Shown: positions 8,782 through 17,439 of the stretch, in pieces
How the letters are laid out: the number at the start of each line of letters is the position of its first letter
Position numbering within the stretch: position 1 is the stretch's first letter
NCBI GenBank assembly: GCA_025454755.1
Contig: JALONV010000005.1
Span: forward strand, 1-61,082
Origin: Bacteroidales bacterium
GTDB lineage: Bacteria > Bacteroidota > Bacteroidia > Bacteroidales > VadinHA17
Length of the DNA: 61,082 nt
Direction of reading: 5' to 3'
Notes under the pieces: model-generated
Seen by the model: the letters and a program-made list of their open reading frames with translations, nothing else
The model's database searches: none
Told to the model about the DNA's origin: nothing
Position numbers and translations under genes: made by a program

Positions 8782-9819
8782 TTATTGCAATTCCTTCTTT
8801 AACAGCTTCACAAACTCCTCAATATCCTCCTCCGTTGTATCCCAGCTTGTCATAAGCCGGTATTCCGATGTTATCTCATTCCACGGATAAAAGAAATAAT
8901 GCTTCATTACTCTCTCGGCAACCGTTCCTGGTATGATCACAAAAACACCGTTTGCCTGGACAGGCTGAGTGATCTTCACCTGTCCGATCTCATTTAATTT
9001 ACGGGAAAGAAGCGACGCCATGGAATTCGCATGAGTGGCGCATTTCTTCCATAGATCATTGCGGAAATAGGCAATATACTGGGCAGAAATAAATCTCATT
9101 TTCGATGCAAGCTGCATGCCCTGCTTTCTGATATATTTAAAGTCAGCTGAAAGCCCGGGTTTAAGAAAACAGACTGCCTCCCCCATCATCATACCGTTTT
9201 TTGTACCTCCGAATGAGAGTACATCAACTCCGGCATCTGTTGTAAACGATTTGAAGGGAACTCCGAGAGATACTGCAGCATTTGCTATCCTGGCGCCATC
9301 CATGTGGAGAAACATCCCAAGCGAATGAGCCAGGTCAGAAAGGTGTCTGATCTCCCCGACACTATAGACGGTGCCCATTTCAGTAGATTGAGTTATTGAG
9401 ATAACTTTTGGCTGGGCATGGTGTTCAAAATCAAATCCATGCAAATGTTTAGCCACATGTGCAGGAGCAATCTTTCCATCGGGAGTTTCTACCGTCAGGA
9501 CTTTGCAACCGGTAAATTTCTCAGGAGCTCCGCACTCGTCATTTTCCAGATGCGCAGTCTCAGCAGCGATCAGAGAGTTCCAGGAGCGTGTTACAGCACT
9601 AATTCCCAACACATTGGCTGCCGTACCGGTAAATACAAAGAAAACCTCAGTATCGTTTCCAAGCTGCTCCTTAAAAAGCTTTTTAGCCTGTTCAGTATAG
9701 ATATCATTTCCATACCCGATAACATGGCCTTTGTTTACTGCTTCAATCTCCTTCAGTATTTCAGGATGGACTCCTGCATTATTGTCGCTAGCAAAACCTC
9801 TCTTTATCATTATACTCAT
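8782..9819 (-). CDS. Low-specificity threonine aldolase (PLP enzyme)
   Basis: A fold-type I PLP enzyme that cleaves L-threonine/allo-threonine to glycine and acetaldehyde. Visible features: GFASDNNAGVHPEIL at the N-terminus, AETAHLENDECGAPEKFTG, the PLP-binding Asp in FLHMDGARIANA (Asp174), and the Schiff-base lysine in SFGGTKNGM (Lys207). The 345-aa length is normal. It is separated from the galactose operon upstream by 156 nt of repeats, so it is probably an independent unit; its 3' end converges on tonB. The match is to the beta-eliminating lyase/LtaE group; stereospecificity cannot be read from sequence. Confidence 0.9.
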   Translation of the reverse strand: MSIMIKRGFASDNNAGVHPEILKEIEAVNKGHVIGYGNDIYTEQAKKLFKEQLGNDTEVFFVFTGTAANVLGISAVTRSWNSLIAAETAHLENDECGAPEKFTGCKVLTVETPDGKIAPAHVAKHLHGFDFEHHAQPKVISITQSTEMGTVYSVGEIRHLSDLAHSLGMFLHMDGARIANAAVSLGVPFKSFTTDAGVDVLSFGGTKNGMMMGEAVCFLKPGLSADFKYIRKQGMQLASKMRFISAQYIAYFRNDLWKKCATHANSMASLLSRKLNEIGQVKITQPVQANGVFVIIPGTVAERVMKHYFFYPWNEITSEYRLMTSWDTTEEDIEEFVKLLKKELQ

Positions 9820-9823
9820 AATT

Positions 9824-9967
9824 TAACCGCAAAGAGCGCTAAGTCCTCCTTGCAACCGCTTCGTCGGGAAAAGACGCAAAGAACGCAAAGTTATTATAAA
9901 TTTCTTTGCGTCCTCTGCGGTTTTTCCTGCAGATGAAAATCTGCAGGCTTTGCGGCCTTTGCGGTTA
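9824..9967. repeat. Inverted and tandem CGCAAAG repeats
   Basis: Repeated words of the type CGCAAAG and its complement CTTTGCG fill this gap. TAACCGCAAAG (9824-9834) is the exact inverse of 9957-9967, so the whole block can fold back. A nested perfect hairpin, CCTGCAGAT with ATCTGCAGG, lies at about 9926-9947. It is noncoding and separates the aldolase gene from the galactose operon; it might also stop transcription. Confidence 0.75.
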
Positions 9968-9975
9968 GGATTTCT

Positions 9976-11184
9976 TTATCTGATCTTTGAACCTTTTACT
10001 GCAAAGAAAGTAATATATGCATAATAGATGAAAAGGCAGCAGATAGCCACTATCAGGCCAACACCTTTTTGGATTCCACCCATAATTATCGGTAGGATTG
10101 CTGCTCCGATAACTGATGTTGCAATTACACCCGAACCTACCTTCGAATGAGGACCAAGATCCTCAAGTGCCAGGTTAAATATACATGGCCACATGATTGA
10201 GTGCATAAGTCCTGTTCCAAGGAACAACACAAGTGCAACTCCGTTCATTTCAAGTTTCCCCAGAACCAGGGACAGCATAAGCATAACCGCACCAAGGATG
10301 GCATTAAAGCTTAGAATTGTTCTTGCAGAGTATTTGCGCAGTATGAATATCCCGGCAATACGACCGACCATCAGACCAGCCCAGTAATATGCAAGAAGCT
10401 TAGTCCTCATTTCACCATCAAAGCTGAATCCGAGTTTGTCCTGGTAATCAGCGAAGAAGCTTGGGATGCCTATTTCAATACCCATATAGAAGAAGATGGC
10501 CAGAGAACCAAGCCACATATGCGTGTACTTGTATGCACTTGATTTATATTGTTTCACAACACCCCCTTCTGAAGCTTCACCTTCTTTTATCTCCGGAAGC
10601 TTAAGAAAGAACATGACAACCACTATAATCAGAGTAGCTATTCCAATTCCGGCAAATGGACCCTGAACAGCTTTAGGATCAGATGCACCTCCGGTATTGG
10701 CTGAAACTATAATCATAGAAACAAATATAGGAGCAATAACTGTTGCAAGTGAGTTGAGTGCATTGGTAAGTGTAAGACGGCTTGCGGCTGTCTCAGGAGT
10801 ACCAAGAGCATTCACATAGGGATTGGCAGCAACCTGAAGTATAACCACTCCTATAGCAAATACCGATACTGCACTCAGGAAGCCATAATATCCAAGTGTC
10901 ACGCCTGGAATGCACAGAAAGAAACCCAGTGCAATTAAGGCAAGAGAGCTCAGAACGCCCCACCGGTAACCAATGCGATTAAGAAGATAACCTACAGGAA
11001 TAGAAAGAATGTATGCGCCATAAAAGAATGTGTTGGGAAGCTGCTTCTCAACTTCATTCAGGTTAAATGCACCTTTAAGGTAGTCGATAAGGGAATTGTT
11101 CATTGTTGTGATGAAGCCCAGAAGGAAGAACATGGCGGCCATCACGATCAATGGGAACAGGAATTTGTTTTTATTGTATGTCAT
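9976..11184 (-). CDS. FucP-family sugar MFS transporter (402 aa)
   Basis: Twelve hydrophobic helices and the FucP/GluP family hallmarks are visible: FLLGFITTMNNSLIDYLKGAF, then LQVAANPYVNALGTPETAASRLTLTNALNSLATVIAP. Family members are proton symporters for fucose, glucose or galactose in the inner membrane. It is the last gene of the galactose operon, 23 nt after galM, so galactose or glucose is the likely substrate. It is distinct from the 444-aa homologue at the other end of the operon. Confidence 0.9.
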   Translation of the reverse strand: MTYNKNKFLFPLIVMAAMFFLLGFITTMNNSLIDYLKGAFNLNEVEKQLPNTFFYGAYILSIPVGYLLNRIGYRWGVLSSLALIALGFFLCIPGVTLGYYGFLSAVSVFAIGVVILQVAANPYVNALGTPETAASRLTLTNALNSLATVIAPIFVSMIIVSANTGGASDPKAVQGPFAGIGIATLIIVVVMFFLKLPEIKEGEASEGGVVKQYKSSAYKYTHMWLGSLAIFFYMGIEIGIPSFFADYQDKLGFSFDGEMRTKLLAYYWAGLMVGRIAGIFILRKYSARTILSFNAILGAVMLMLSLVLGKLEMNGVALVLFLGTGLMHSIMWPCIFNLALEDLGPHSKVGSGVIATSVIGAAILPIIMGGIQKGVGLIVAICCLFIYYAYITFFAVKGSKIR

Positions 11185-11207
11185 GGTGTTCAGTGATTAA
11201 TTATTGG

Positions 11208-12260
11208 TTATTTGGTGCTGAATTTATAAATACAGGTGTGAATATATTTTTCTCCGGGATTAAGGATTGTTGAGGGGAAGTGTGGTTTATTGATGGCATC
11301 AGCGAAGTGCTGTGTTTCGAGGCAGAAAGCCCAGCGGCGCTGATAAAGCCTGCCTCCCTTGCCTCTTTCATTGTTAATCCAGTTAGCAGTATAAAGTTGG
11401 ACTCCCGGTTGAGTGGTAAGTACTTCCATCTGGCGTCCGGATTGGGGGTCATATGCCACCACTGCCAGTCCAAGAGTACCTGTACGGTGTTTCAGAACCC
11501 AATTATGGTCGTAGCCTGCCCCGTATTTGATCTGGAGATCGTCTGTGTCAATCTCGTTTCCTATTTTACGAAGTGTCGTAAAATCCATAGGAGTGCCTTT
11601 TACAGGACGTATCGCTCCTGTAGGAACATTGGTCTCATCTGTTGGAGTAAAGAAATCCCCGTTGATCATCAGTTCCTGATCATATATACTTCCTGAACCT
11701 TCACCGGCAAGGTTGAAATAGGAATGGGATGCCAGGTTGATGACTGTTGATTTATCGGTTACTGCCTGATAATCAAGTTTTAATTCATTATCATCGGTGA
11801 GTGTATAAATTACGGATACTTTAACAGTTCCCGGGTAGCCTTCCTCACCGTCGGCCGATACATATCTCATTTTTACGCTAGTCTCGGATTTTTTTACCAC
11901 ATCCCAGACGACTTTGTTGAAGCCTGCAATTCCACCATGAAGATGATTAGGACCATTATTGACCGCAAGGGTATATTCCGTCCCTGAAAGAGTGAATTTA
12001 CCTTTTGCAATCCTGTTGGCACAACGCCCGCAGACGGTTCCCATATAAGGGCCATTGCCATCGATATATTCTTTAATTGTATCGTAACCCTGGACTATGT
12101 CAATCAGGTTTCCGTTACGGTCAGGCGCATAAATGCTTACAATTATAGCGCCATAGTTTGTTACCTGGGCAATGAGCCCGTTCTTGTTTTTAAGAGTATG
12201 AAGAGAGGTTTTCTTTCCATTGTGCGTGCCCTTAAACGATACTTCAGAGATGATATTCAT
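11208..12260 (-). CDS. galM: Aldose 1-epimerase (galactose mutarotase)
   Basis: GalM interconverts alpha and beta anomers of galactose/glucose so that GalK receives its alpha substrate. Catalytic motifs are visible: NHLHGG (His106/His108) and ASHSYFNLAG (His179), with the C-terminal Glu in CLETQHFADA. The 350-aa length fits the family. There is no obvious signal peptide, so it is cytoplasmic. It lies 13 nt after galK and 23 nt before a sugar transporter, in one operon. Confidence 0.93.
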   Translation of the reverse strand: MNIISEVSFKGTHNGKKTSLHTLKNKNGLIAQVTNYGAIIVSIYAPDRNGNLIDIVQGYDTIKEYIDGNGPYMGTVCGRCANRIAKGKFTLSGTEYTLAVNNGPNHLHGGIAGFNKVVWDVVKKSETSVKMRYVSADGEEGYPGTVKVSVIYTLTDDNELKLDYQAVTDKSTVINLASHSYFNLAGEGSGSIYDQELMINGDFFTPTDETNVPTGAIRPVKGTPMDFTTLRKIGNEIDTDDLQIKYGAGYDHNWVLKHRTGTLGLAVVAYDPQSGRQMEVLTTQPGVQLYTANWINNERGKGGRLYQRRWAFCLETQHFADAINKPHFPSTILNPGEKYIHTCIYKFSTK

Positions 12261-12273
12261 AATTGTCGTTCAA

Positions 12274-13557
12274 TTATAACTTCACCTTACCTGCACCCTG
12301 ATGTCGGATGAAAAGTGTCCGGCATGAGCCTTTGCCATAAACATGTTCAATGGTGCTTATATACTTCTTAAGCAGTTTCTTGGGCACAAATGCCTGAATT
12401 GTTCCTGCAAAGCCGCCTCCGTGAACACGCCAGGCGCCCTGCCCTTTCAGAACCAGCTCACTAAGCGCCAGAGCAAGGGATACACCCTGCTCTTTTACAT
12501 TGTTTACAGGGAAGATATTCTGGTTATACATATAAGAACTATACCCTGAATCAACAACCATCCCAAGGAATGCTTTGAAGTTCTTTCTTTCCAGGGCTGC
12601 GACCTGATCAACCACACGCTGATTATCTCCCTGGAAATGAATTGCGCGAAGTATAGCCCTGTCGCCCACTTTACCTCGTATCTTCGGTATTATCTGAATA
12701 ACCTGATCGAGGCTGACCTGGCGAAGAACCTTCGCTTTCAGCTCAGCAGCCACAGCTTTCATGTCGATTGGAAGGGATGCATATTCATCGACCAGATCTG
12801 CGTGATTGCCTCCTGTGTCGGTAATTACGAGTGAAAAGCCGGTTGCTACAAAATCAAAATCAACTTTCTTAACTATCGGTTTGGAAGGATCTTTGAAATC
12901 AATTGTTATGAGGCCGCCCATTGCACATGCTGTCTGGTCCATAAGACCGCATGGCTTGCCAAAATAGTTGTTCTCCGAGTATTGACCTATGATCGCGTTC
13001 TTGATAGGACTTATTTTGCCTTTATTGAAAAGTTCGTTGAGTATACCTCCGATCAGTACCTCAAAAGATGCAGAGGAACTTAAACCAGAACCCTTTGGAA
13101 CACCGCCGTCGATGCAAGCATCAAATCCGCCGATGGCATAACCCAGTTCCCTGAACCGTGAACAGATGCCCCTGACAAGGGCTGCTGAGGAGTACTTTTC
13201 ACTTTTCACCGGCTTGAGGGAAGAAAGATCCACCTTGAATTCAGGATAACCTTCAGAAAGGATCCTGATAATATTGGTATTGTTCTTACCCGCAACAGCC
13301 ACATTGTCAAGGTTTACAGCACCTGCAAGAACCCTTCCCCAGTTATGGTCGGTATGGTTTCCTCCTATCTCAGTGCGGCCGGGTGAAGTATAAAAATCAA
13401 CATCCTTTTTACCGAAGCGCTTACTGAAAAGTTTAAGAAGATCTGTATATCTTCTTGCGTTTTTTTTCAGAACAACTGCATCGCTGCCGTATAATTCACG
13501 AAAAGCTTTATTGTTGCCGTTATTAATTTTTAGGATCAGTTTTTCGGATGTTGCCAT
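12274..13557 (-). CDS. galK: Galactokinase
   Basis: GalK phosphorylates alpha-D-galactose at C1 with ATP, the first committed step of the Leloir pathway. It is a GHMP kinase: the galactokinase signature is GRTEIGGNHTDHN (residues 60-72), the ATP-binding motif PKGSGLSSSASFE is at about 154-166, and the C-terminal motif is WRVHGGGFAGTI. At 427 aa it is slightly longer than the E. coli enzyme, with an N-terminal extension of about 45 residues. It lies between two genes 13 nt away on each side. GalT and GalE are not in the window. Confidence 0.95.
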   Translation of the reverse strand: MATSEKLILKINNGNNKAFRELYGSDAVVLKKNARRYTDLLKLFSKRFGKKDVDFYTSPGRTEIGGNHTDHNWGRVLAGAVNLDNVAVAGKNNTNIIRILSEGYPEFKVDLSSLKPVKSEKYSSAALVRGICSRFRELGYAIGGFDACIDGGVPKGSGLSSSASFEVLIGGILNELFNKGKISPIKNAIIGQYSENNYFGKPCGLMDQTACAMGGLITIDFKDPSKPIVKKVDFDFVATGFSLVITDTGGNHADLVDEYASLPIDMKAVAAELKAKVLRQVSLDQVIQIIPKIRGKVGDRAILRAIHFQGDNQRVVDQVAALERKNFKAFLGMVVDSGYSSYMYNQNIFPVNNVKEQGVSLALALSELVLKGQGAWRVHGGGFAGTIQAFVPKKLLKKYISTIEHVYGKGSCRTLFIRHQGAGKVKL

Positions 13558-13570
13558 ATAATCTCAGTTT

Positions 13571-14905
13571 TTATTTGTGTTTACTTCCGACAAGTGCGAA
13601 AAATACTATATATAGATAGCAGATTATAGGTAGGATGAATGCAAATCTGACACCGAGTCCATCGGCAATAAGTCCCATTAATACAGGAACAATTGCTCCT
13701 CCAACGATGAGGGTGTTGATAAGACCTGAAGCCATGCTGAGTTCTCCCTTGTCGAGTCCGTCAACACCAAGTGAAAAGATATTGGGGAACATTATTGAGT
13801 TGAAGAAACCTATTGAGAGTCCAACCCAGAGGATTATGCTGCTTCCTGTAATCATAACTACAACAAGAAGAAGTGCTGCGACAAGTCCGAACACTGCAAG
13901 TGATCTTGCTGTCTTGCCTTTGCCAAGCTGAATCAGAAGATAATTTACTACAGCTATACCAGCGAAGATAAGTCCATCTGTGATATTGTGCCTTACAAAC
14001 CAGCCGACGAATACCGCAAGTGCTACAACAAGACCTGCATACAGATATTTCTTTGAATTTGAAACATTTGAGAGCATGAAAGATCCGTAGAATCTGCCTA
14101 CCATGCTGCCTCCCCAGTACAGTGCAATCATTTTGGCGGCGTCGTTCTGTGCCATTTTCAAAGCTTCCTGAAAATATCTCTGGAGCATGGCAGCTGTTCC
14201 TACTTCAGCGCCTACATAACAGAATATTCCTACCGCACCCAGTATCACATGAGGGTATTTCCATATGCTTTTCTTTTCCACACCCTGAGTTGAGATCTCA
14301 GGAAGCTTCAGAAAATATATAGCTATTGCGATAATCAGAACTACTATGCCAATAATCAGGAATGGCACAGGGACCTGATTGGCGGCTTCTGCCGGAGTAA
14401 GCGCATCTGCTGCAGCTTTAAATACGAATGCACTTGCCACCAGGGGGGCAAGGTATGTTGCAATGGAGTTCAGGGCCTGTGTCAGGTTTAGCCTTCCGGA
14501 AGCAGTCTCAGATGGTCCAAGTGCCGTAACATATGGATTTGCAGCAACCTGCAGGAATACAACTCCGCCTGCCATTATGAAGATCGCGAACAGGAAGAAT
14601 GGAAATGATAATGCCCTGGCTGCAGGGAAGAATAAAAAGCTGCCTGTTGCGACAAGTACAAGACCCAGAATAACTCCAGCCTTGTATCCTATCTTCTTAA
14701 TAATGCCGCCTGCGGTAAACGATAATACAAAATATGTAAAGAAGAAGGCGCCGTTTACCAGCTGTGCCTGAAAGTTGGACAGTTCAAAAACCGCCTTGAA
14801 TTTATCGGCAAGTGTTATGTTGAAAGTAGTAACGAAGCCGAATAGGAAAAATATCATCCCCATAAAGGCCATACCCGCGGCCTGAGTATTTTTTTGCTCG
14901 CTCAT
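13571..14905 (-). CDS. FucP-family sugar MFS transporter (444 aa)
   Basis: First gene of the galactose operon. Family features: FLFGFVTTFNITLADKFKAVF near the N-terminus and LQVAANPYVTALGPSETASGRLNLTQALNSIATYLAPL. Twelve or more hydrophobic helices are seen. The extra length compared with the 402-aa homologue lies mainly in a hydrophobic central region (about 275-335). It probably imports galactose or glucose. No TANNTTTG element was found directly upstream in the divergent gap with truA. Confidence 0.9.
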   Translation of the reverse strand: MSEQKNTQAAGMAFMGMIFFLFGFVTTFNITLADKFKAVFELSNFQAQLVNGAFFFTYFVLSFTAGGIIKKIGYKAGVILGLVLVATGSFLFFPAARALSFPFFLFAIFIMAGGVVFLQVAANPYVTALGPSETASGRLNLTQALNSIATYLAPLVASAFVFKAAADALTPAEAANQVPVPFLIIGIVVLIIAIAIYFLKLPEISTQGVEKKSIWKYPHVILGAVGIFCYVGAEVGTAAMLQRYFQEALKMAQNDAAKMIALYWGGSMVGRFYGSFMLSNVSNSKKYLYAGLVVALAVFVGWFVRHNITDGLIFAGIAVVNYLLIQLGKGKTARSLAVFGLVAALLLVVVMITGSSIILWVGLSIGFFNSIMFPNIFSLGVDGLDKGELSMASGLINTLIVGGAIVPVLMGLIADGLGVRFAFILPIICYLYIVFFALVGSKHK

Positions 14906-15005
14906 CGTATAAGTTTTATGTTTAAAAAATCGTTTTTTTTGATCAGGTAAAATTACATTTTAAGATGGATTTTCAAAGAACCATGAAAGAATAATTATCA
15001 ATAGT

Positions 15006-15013
15006 TATCTTTG
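15006..15013 (+). promoter_or_regulatory. truA promoter -7 element
   Basis: TATCTTTG matches TANNTTTG and ends 12 nt before the truA ATG at 15026. An in-frame upstream TTG at 15011 lies inside this element, so it cannot be the translation start if the promoter is used. Confidence 0.65.
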
Positions 15014-15025
15014 CATATCACTCCG

Positions 15026-15784
15026 ATGAAAACCAGATATTTCATATTTATTTCCTACAAAGGCACCTCCTATCATGGTTGGCAGGTACAGCCTAATTCA
15101 GTTACCGTTCAGAAAATACTTAATGAGGCATTGTCGACGATACTGAATGAAAAGATCCCGACCACAGGTGCAGGGAGAACCGACACAGGTGTTCATGCCA
15201 AAGTTTTCTGTGCTCATTTTGATTCAGCCTCGCCCGATCTGACCGGCAAGAAAAACCTGATTTACAGGCTTAACCGCTTTCTCCCGAAAGATATTTCGGT
15301 TTCAAGGATAATCAAAGTTGATCCGGAGGCACATGCCAGGTTCAGTGCTATATCGAGGACATACCGTTATAATATTACCAGGGTCAAGGATCCATTCTGG
15401 GACGACGATTCATGGTTCATACATGGCAGGCTCGACATCAATGCAATGAATGAAGTATGCGGGCTACTGTTAAGTTACAACGATTTCACAAGTTTCAGCA
15501 GACTCCATTCCGATACAAAAACGAACTTGTGCAAAATCTTCTATGCTGTCTGGGAGCAGTCCGACGAAAGGCTGGTTTTCACGATTAAGGCAGACAGGTT
15601 CCTGAGGAACATGGTAAGAGCACTAGTGGGAACCATGGTAGAGGTTGGCGCAGGTAAGATGACCCTGAAAAGGTTTGAAGAAATAATCCAGGCAAAGGAC
15701 CGCTGCAGGGCCGGGAAATCGGCCCCGGCCAAAGGTCTTTTACTTATTGATATTGAGTATCCGGAGATAATATTTCTGAACTGA
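15026..15784 (+). CDS. truA: tRNA pseudouridine synthase A
   Basis: TruA converts U38-U40 in the anticodon arm of tRNAs to pseudouridine. The catalytic motif GAGRTDTGVHA is present with nucleophile Asp53 (counting from the ATG at 15026), followed by RTYRYNI and a C-terminal FLRNMVRALVGTMVEVG block. The length of 252 aa is normal. I chose ATG 15026 over a TTG five codons upstream because that TTG is part of the promoter -7 box and the conserved start is MKTRYFIFISYKG. The 5' leader would be very short (about 6 nt). Confidence 0.95.
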   Translation: MKTRYFIFISYKGTSYHGWQVQPNSVTVQKILNEALSTILNEKIPTTGAGRTDTGVHAKVFCAHFDSASPDLTGKKNLIYRLNRFLPKDISVSRIIKVDPEAHARFSAISRTYRYNITRVKDPFWDDDSWFIHGRLDINAMNEVCGLLLSYNDFTSFSRLHSDTKTNLCKIFYAVWEQSDERLVFTIKADRFLRNMVRALVGTMVEVGAGKMTLKRFEEIIQAKDRCRAGKSAPAKGLLLIDIEYPEIIFLN

Positions 15785-15835
15785 GAAGATAAATAACGAG
15801 GGCTGGCAGGATTCATTTTCGATCATCTCAGGAAT

Positions 15836-15865
15836 CTGAGTTTCGGAGTCTTCTGAGAAACTCAG
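15836..15865. terminator. Hairpin between convergent truA and aroE
   Basis: A 9-bp perfect stem (15836-15844 with 15857-15865) with a 12-nt loop sits in the 88-nt gap between two convergent genes. It lacks a long T run, so terminator function is plausible but not certain. Confidence 0.4.
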
Positions 15866-15872
15866 GAATTAT

Positions 15873-16625
15873 CTACTGTATATCTTCATTCCATATTTCC
15901 CAGGATCTGTCAGCCTGTGAGCGAAGCATTTTCATGCCTGTAATGATTTTACATCCCCGCTCTTTCCCCATCCTCAGGAATGCAGTCATTTCGGGATTAT
16001 ACACAAGGTCGAACAGAATGTGTTTGCCGGTCAGAAGATTATAATCAAATTCAGGTTTTGATTCAATATCGGGGTACATGCCCAATGGCGTCGTATTAAT
16101 GATAAGATCGACACTTTCTAAAAGTGACGAAGTAATATCGCTATAACTTAGTATGCCAGGTTTCCTGGTTCGTGAGACCAGGATAGCTTCGCAGCCCATT
16201 TTCTTTACTGTCCAGGCTACAGCCTTGCTGCTTCCTCCGGTACCAAGAATAAGTATCTTTCTTTCCTTCCCCCTTGTACATGGCACCAGTGAATCTTTGA
16301 TCCCGTAAACATCGCTGTTATATGCTGAAATATACGTTTTGCCATTCTCTCTTTTTATCTTGAGGACATTGGCTGCCCCGATCTGGTCAACTGCATCTTC
16401 AGCGATATCTGCATATTGAAGTATTTCTGTTTTGAAAGGAATTGTAACATTAAGACCGCACAATTCAGTATTATGCCGTAATAGTTCCGGGAACTCCTTT
16501 ATTGACTTAATGGGGAAATTCTCGTATGAGCAATCAGTGATATTCTCACGGGCAAATTTCCCGGTAAAATATTTCTGTGAGAAAGAGTGTCCCAGGGGAT
16601 AACCGATGAGGCCGAATTTTCTCAT
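15873..16625 (-). CDS. aroE: Shikimate dehydrogenase
   Basis: AroE reduces 3-dehydroshikimate to shikimate with NADPH in aromatic amino-acid synthesis. Visible: GLIGYPLGHSFSQKYF (substrate Ser residues), GLNVTIPFKTEI with catalytic Lys65, GAANVL (Asn86), NSDVYG with Asp105 (canonical NTDxxG), the nucleotide loop LGTGGSSKAVAW, and INTTPLGM. The 250-aa length is slightly short but complete. It lies 13 nt after the phosphosulfolactate synthase-like gene on the same strand, so it is probably co-transcribed with it and the TPR gene upstream. Confidence 0.94.
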   Translation of the reverse strand: MRKFGLIGYPLGHSFSQKYFTGKFARENITDCSYENFPIKSIKEFPELLRHNTELCGLNVTIPFKTEILQYADIAEDAVDQIGAANVLKIKRENGKTYISAYNSDVYGIKDSLVPCTRGKERKILILGTGGSSKAVAWTVKKMGCEAILVSRTRKPGILSYSDITSSLLESVDLIINTTPLGMYPDIESKPEFDYNLLTGKHILFDLVYNPEMTAFLRMGKERGCKIITGMKMLRSQADRSWEIWNEDIQ

Positions 16626-16638
16626 ATTCCGGGAAGTG

Positions 16639-17412
16639 TCATTTCTTCAGTTCATCAGGAAGGAACTGGAAGAATGTGTCACCGCGGAGGCCGAGGCGAA
16701 GAGTCTCCAGCGGGATGATCTCATTCGGAGCAATATTTCCCAGGTTCACGTTTGCACCGAAATGCTTAATAAACCATGCCTGCTGGGATTTCATCGGGGC
16801 TTCCCAGATGACATTTTCAAGTTTTACATGCTGGGATATTGCGCTTATTATGCTGTTATTGATAGAGCCATCCTCGTTGTAAATGCCGGTCGTTCCTGAT
16901 TCTCTGGCTTCTGCAATTACCTTTACAGAACCCGCATCAAGTTCAGCTTTCATCATTGCAACCCACTGTTCAGGAGTATAGACCACTTCTTTCTTCTTTG
17001 ATCCGACCTCTGAGATCACAGTGCGGTGCTTCGACAGCTTGCGTATATATTCCAGTTTCTTTTCAGCATCAATATCGTACGATCCGTCGGAGACTTCCAC
17101 AAGATCGATCTTGTATTTATCAAGGAACTTTACATATTCCCTGAACATCTTCCTTATCACAAATGCTTCAAACAATGTACCTCCGAAATATGGTATGACG
17201 CCGGCTTTCTTGTAGACTGATATTTTCTTGCTGAAACCCGGAGTGACCATTGAGGTTCCGAATCCAAGTTTTACAAAATCGGTGTATTTGCTTCCGACAG
17301 ACATAAAGTCTTCAGCTTCTCTGATGCTGAGGCCTTTATCCATAACCATGGTGAGTCCTGAATCCCTTGGTTTTTCAGGACGTTCGGGCAAAAAAGGAAG
17401 TACTTTTTTCAT
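16639..17412 (-). CDS. comA: Phosphosulfolactate synthase (ComA) family protein
   Basis: Matches the ComA family of TIM-barrel enzymes that add sulfite to phosphoenolpyruvate, giving (2R)-phospho-3-sulfolactate. Recognised by the N-terminal PRDSGLTMVMDKGL, the central YFGGTLFEAF, VEVSDGSYDI (about 105-115), ISEVGSKKKE, AEARESGTTGIY and the C-terminal NLGNIAPNEIIPLETLRLGLRGDT. The length of 257 aa is normal. In methanogens this is the first step of coenzyme M synthesis. In Bacteroidota it could feed sulfolactate or cysteate and thereby sulfonolipids; that is inference. It lies between a TPR gene and aroE in one apparent operon. Confidence 0.88.
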   Translation of the reverse strand: MKKVLPFLPERPEKPRDSGLTMVMDKGLSIREAEDFMSVGSKYTDFVKLGFGTSMVTPGFSKKISVYKKAGVIPYFGGTLFEAFVIRKMFREYVKFLDKYKIDLVEVSDGSYDIDAEKKLEYIRKLSKHRTVISEVGSKKKEVVYTPEQWVAMMKAELDAGSVKVIAEARESGTTGIYNEDGSINNSIISAISQHVKLENVIWEAPMKSQQAWFIKHFGANVNLGNIAPNEIIPLETLRLGLRGDTFFQFLPDELKK

Positions 17413-17439
17413 AATTATATATATAAGAGGAATATAATT

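Noticed and set aside
9418-9936. 172-aa plus-strand ORF
   Set aside because: It is mostly antisense to the threonine aldolase gene and runs into the CGCAAAG repeats; no family resemblance.
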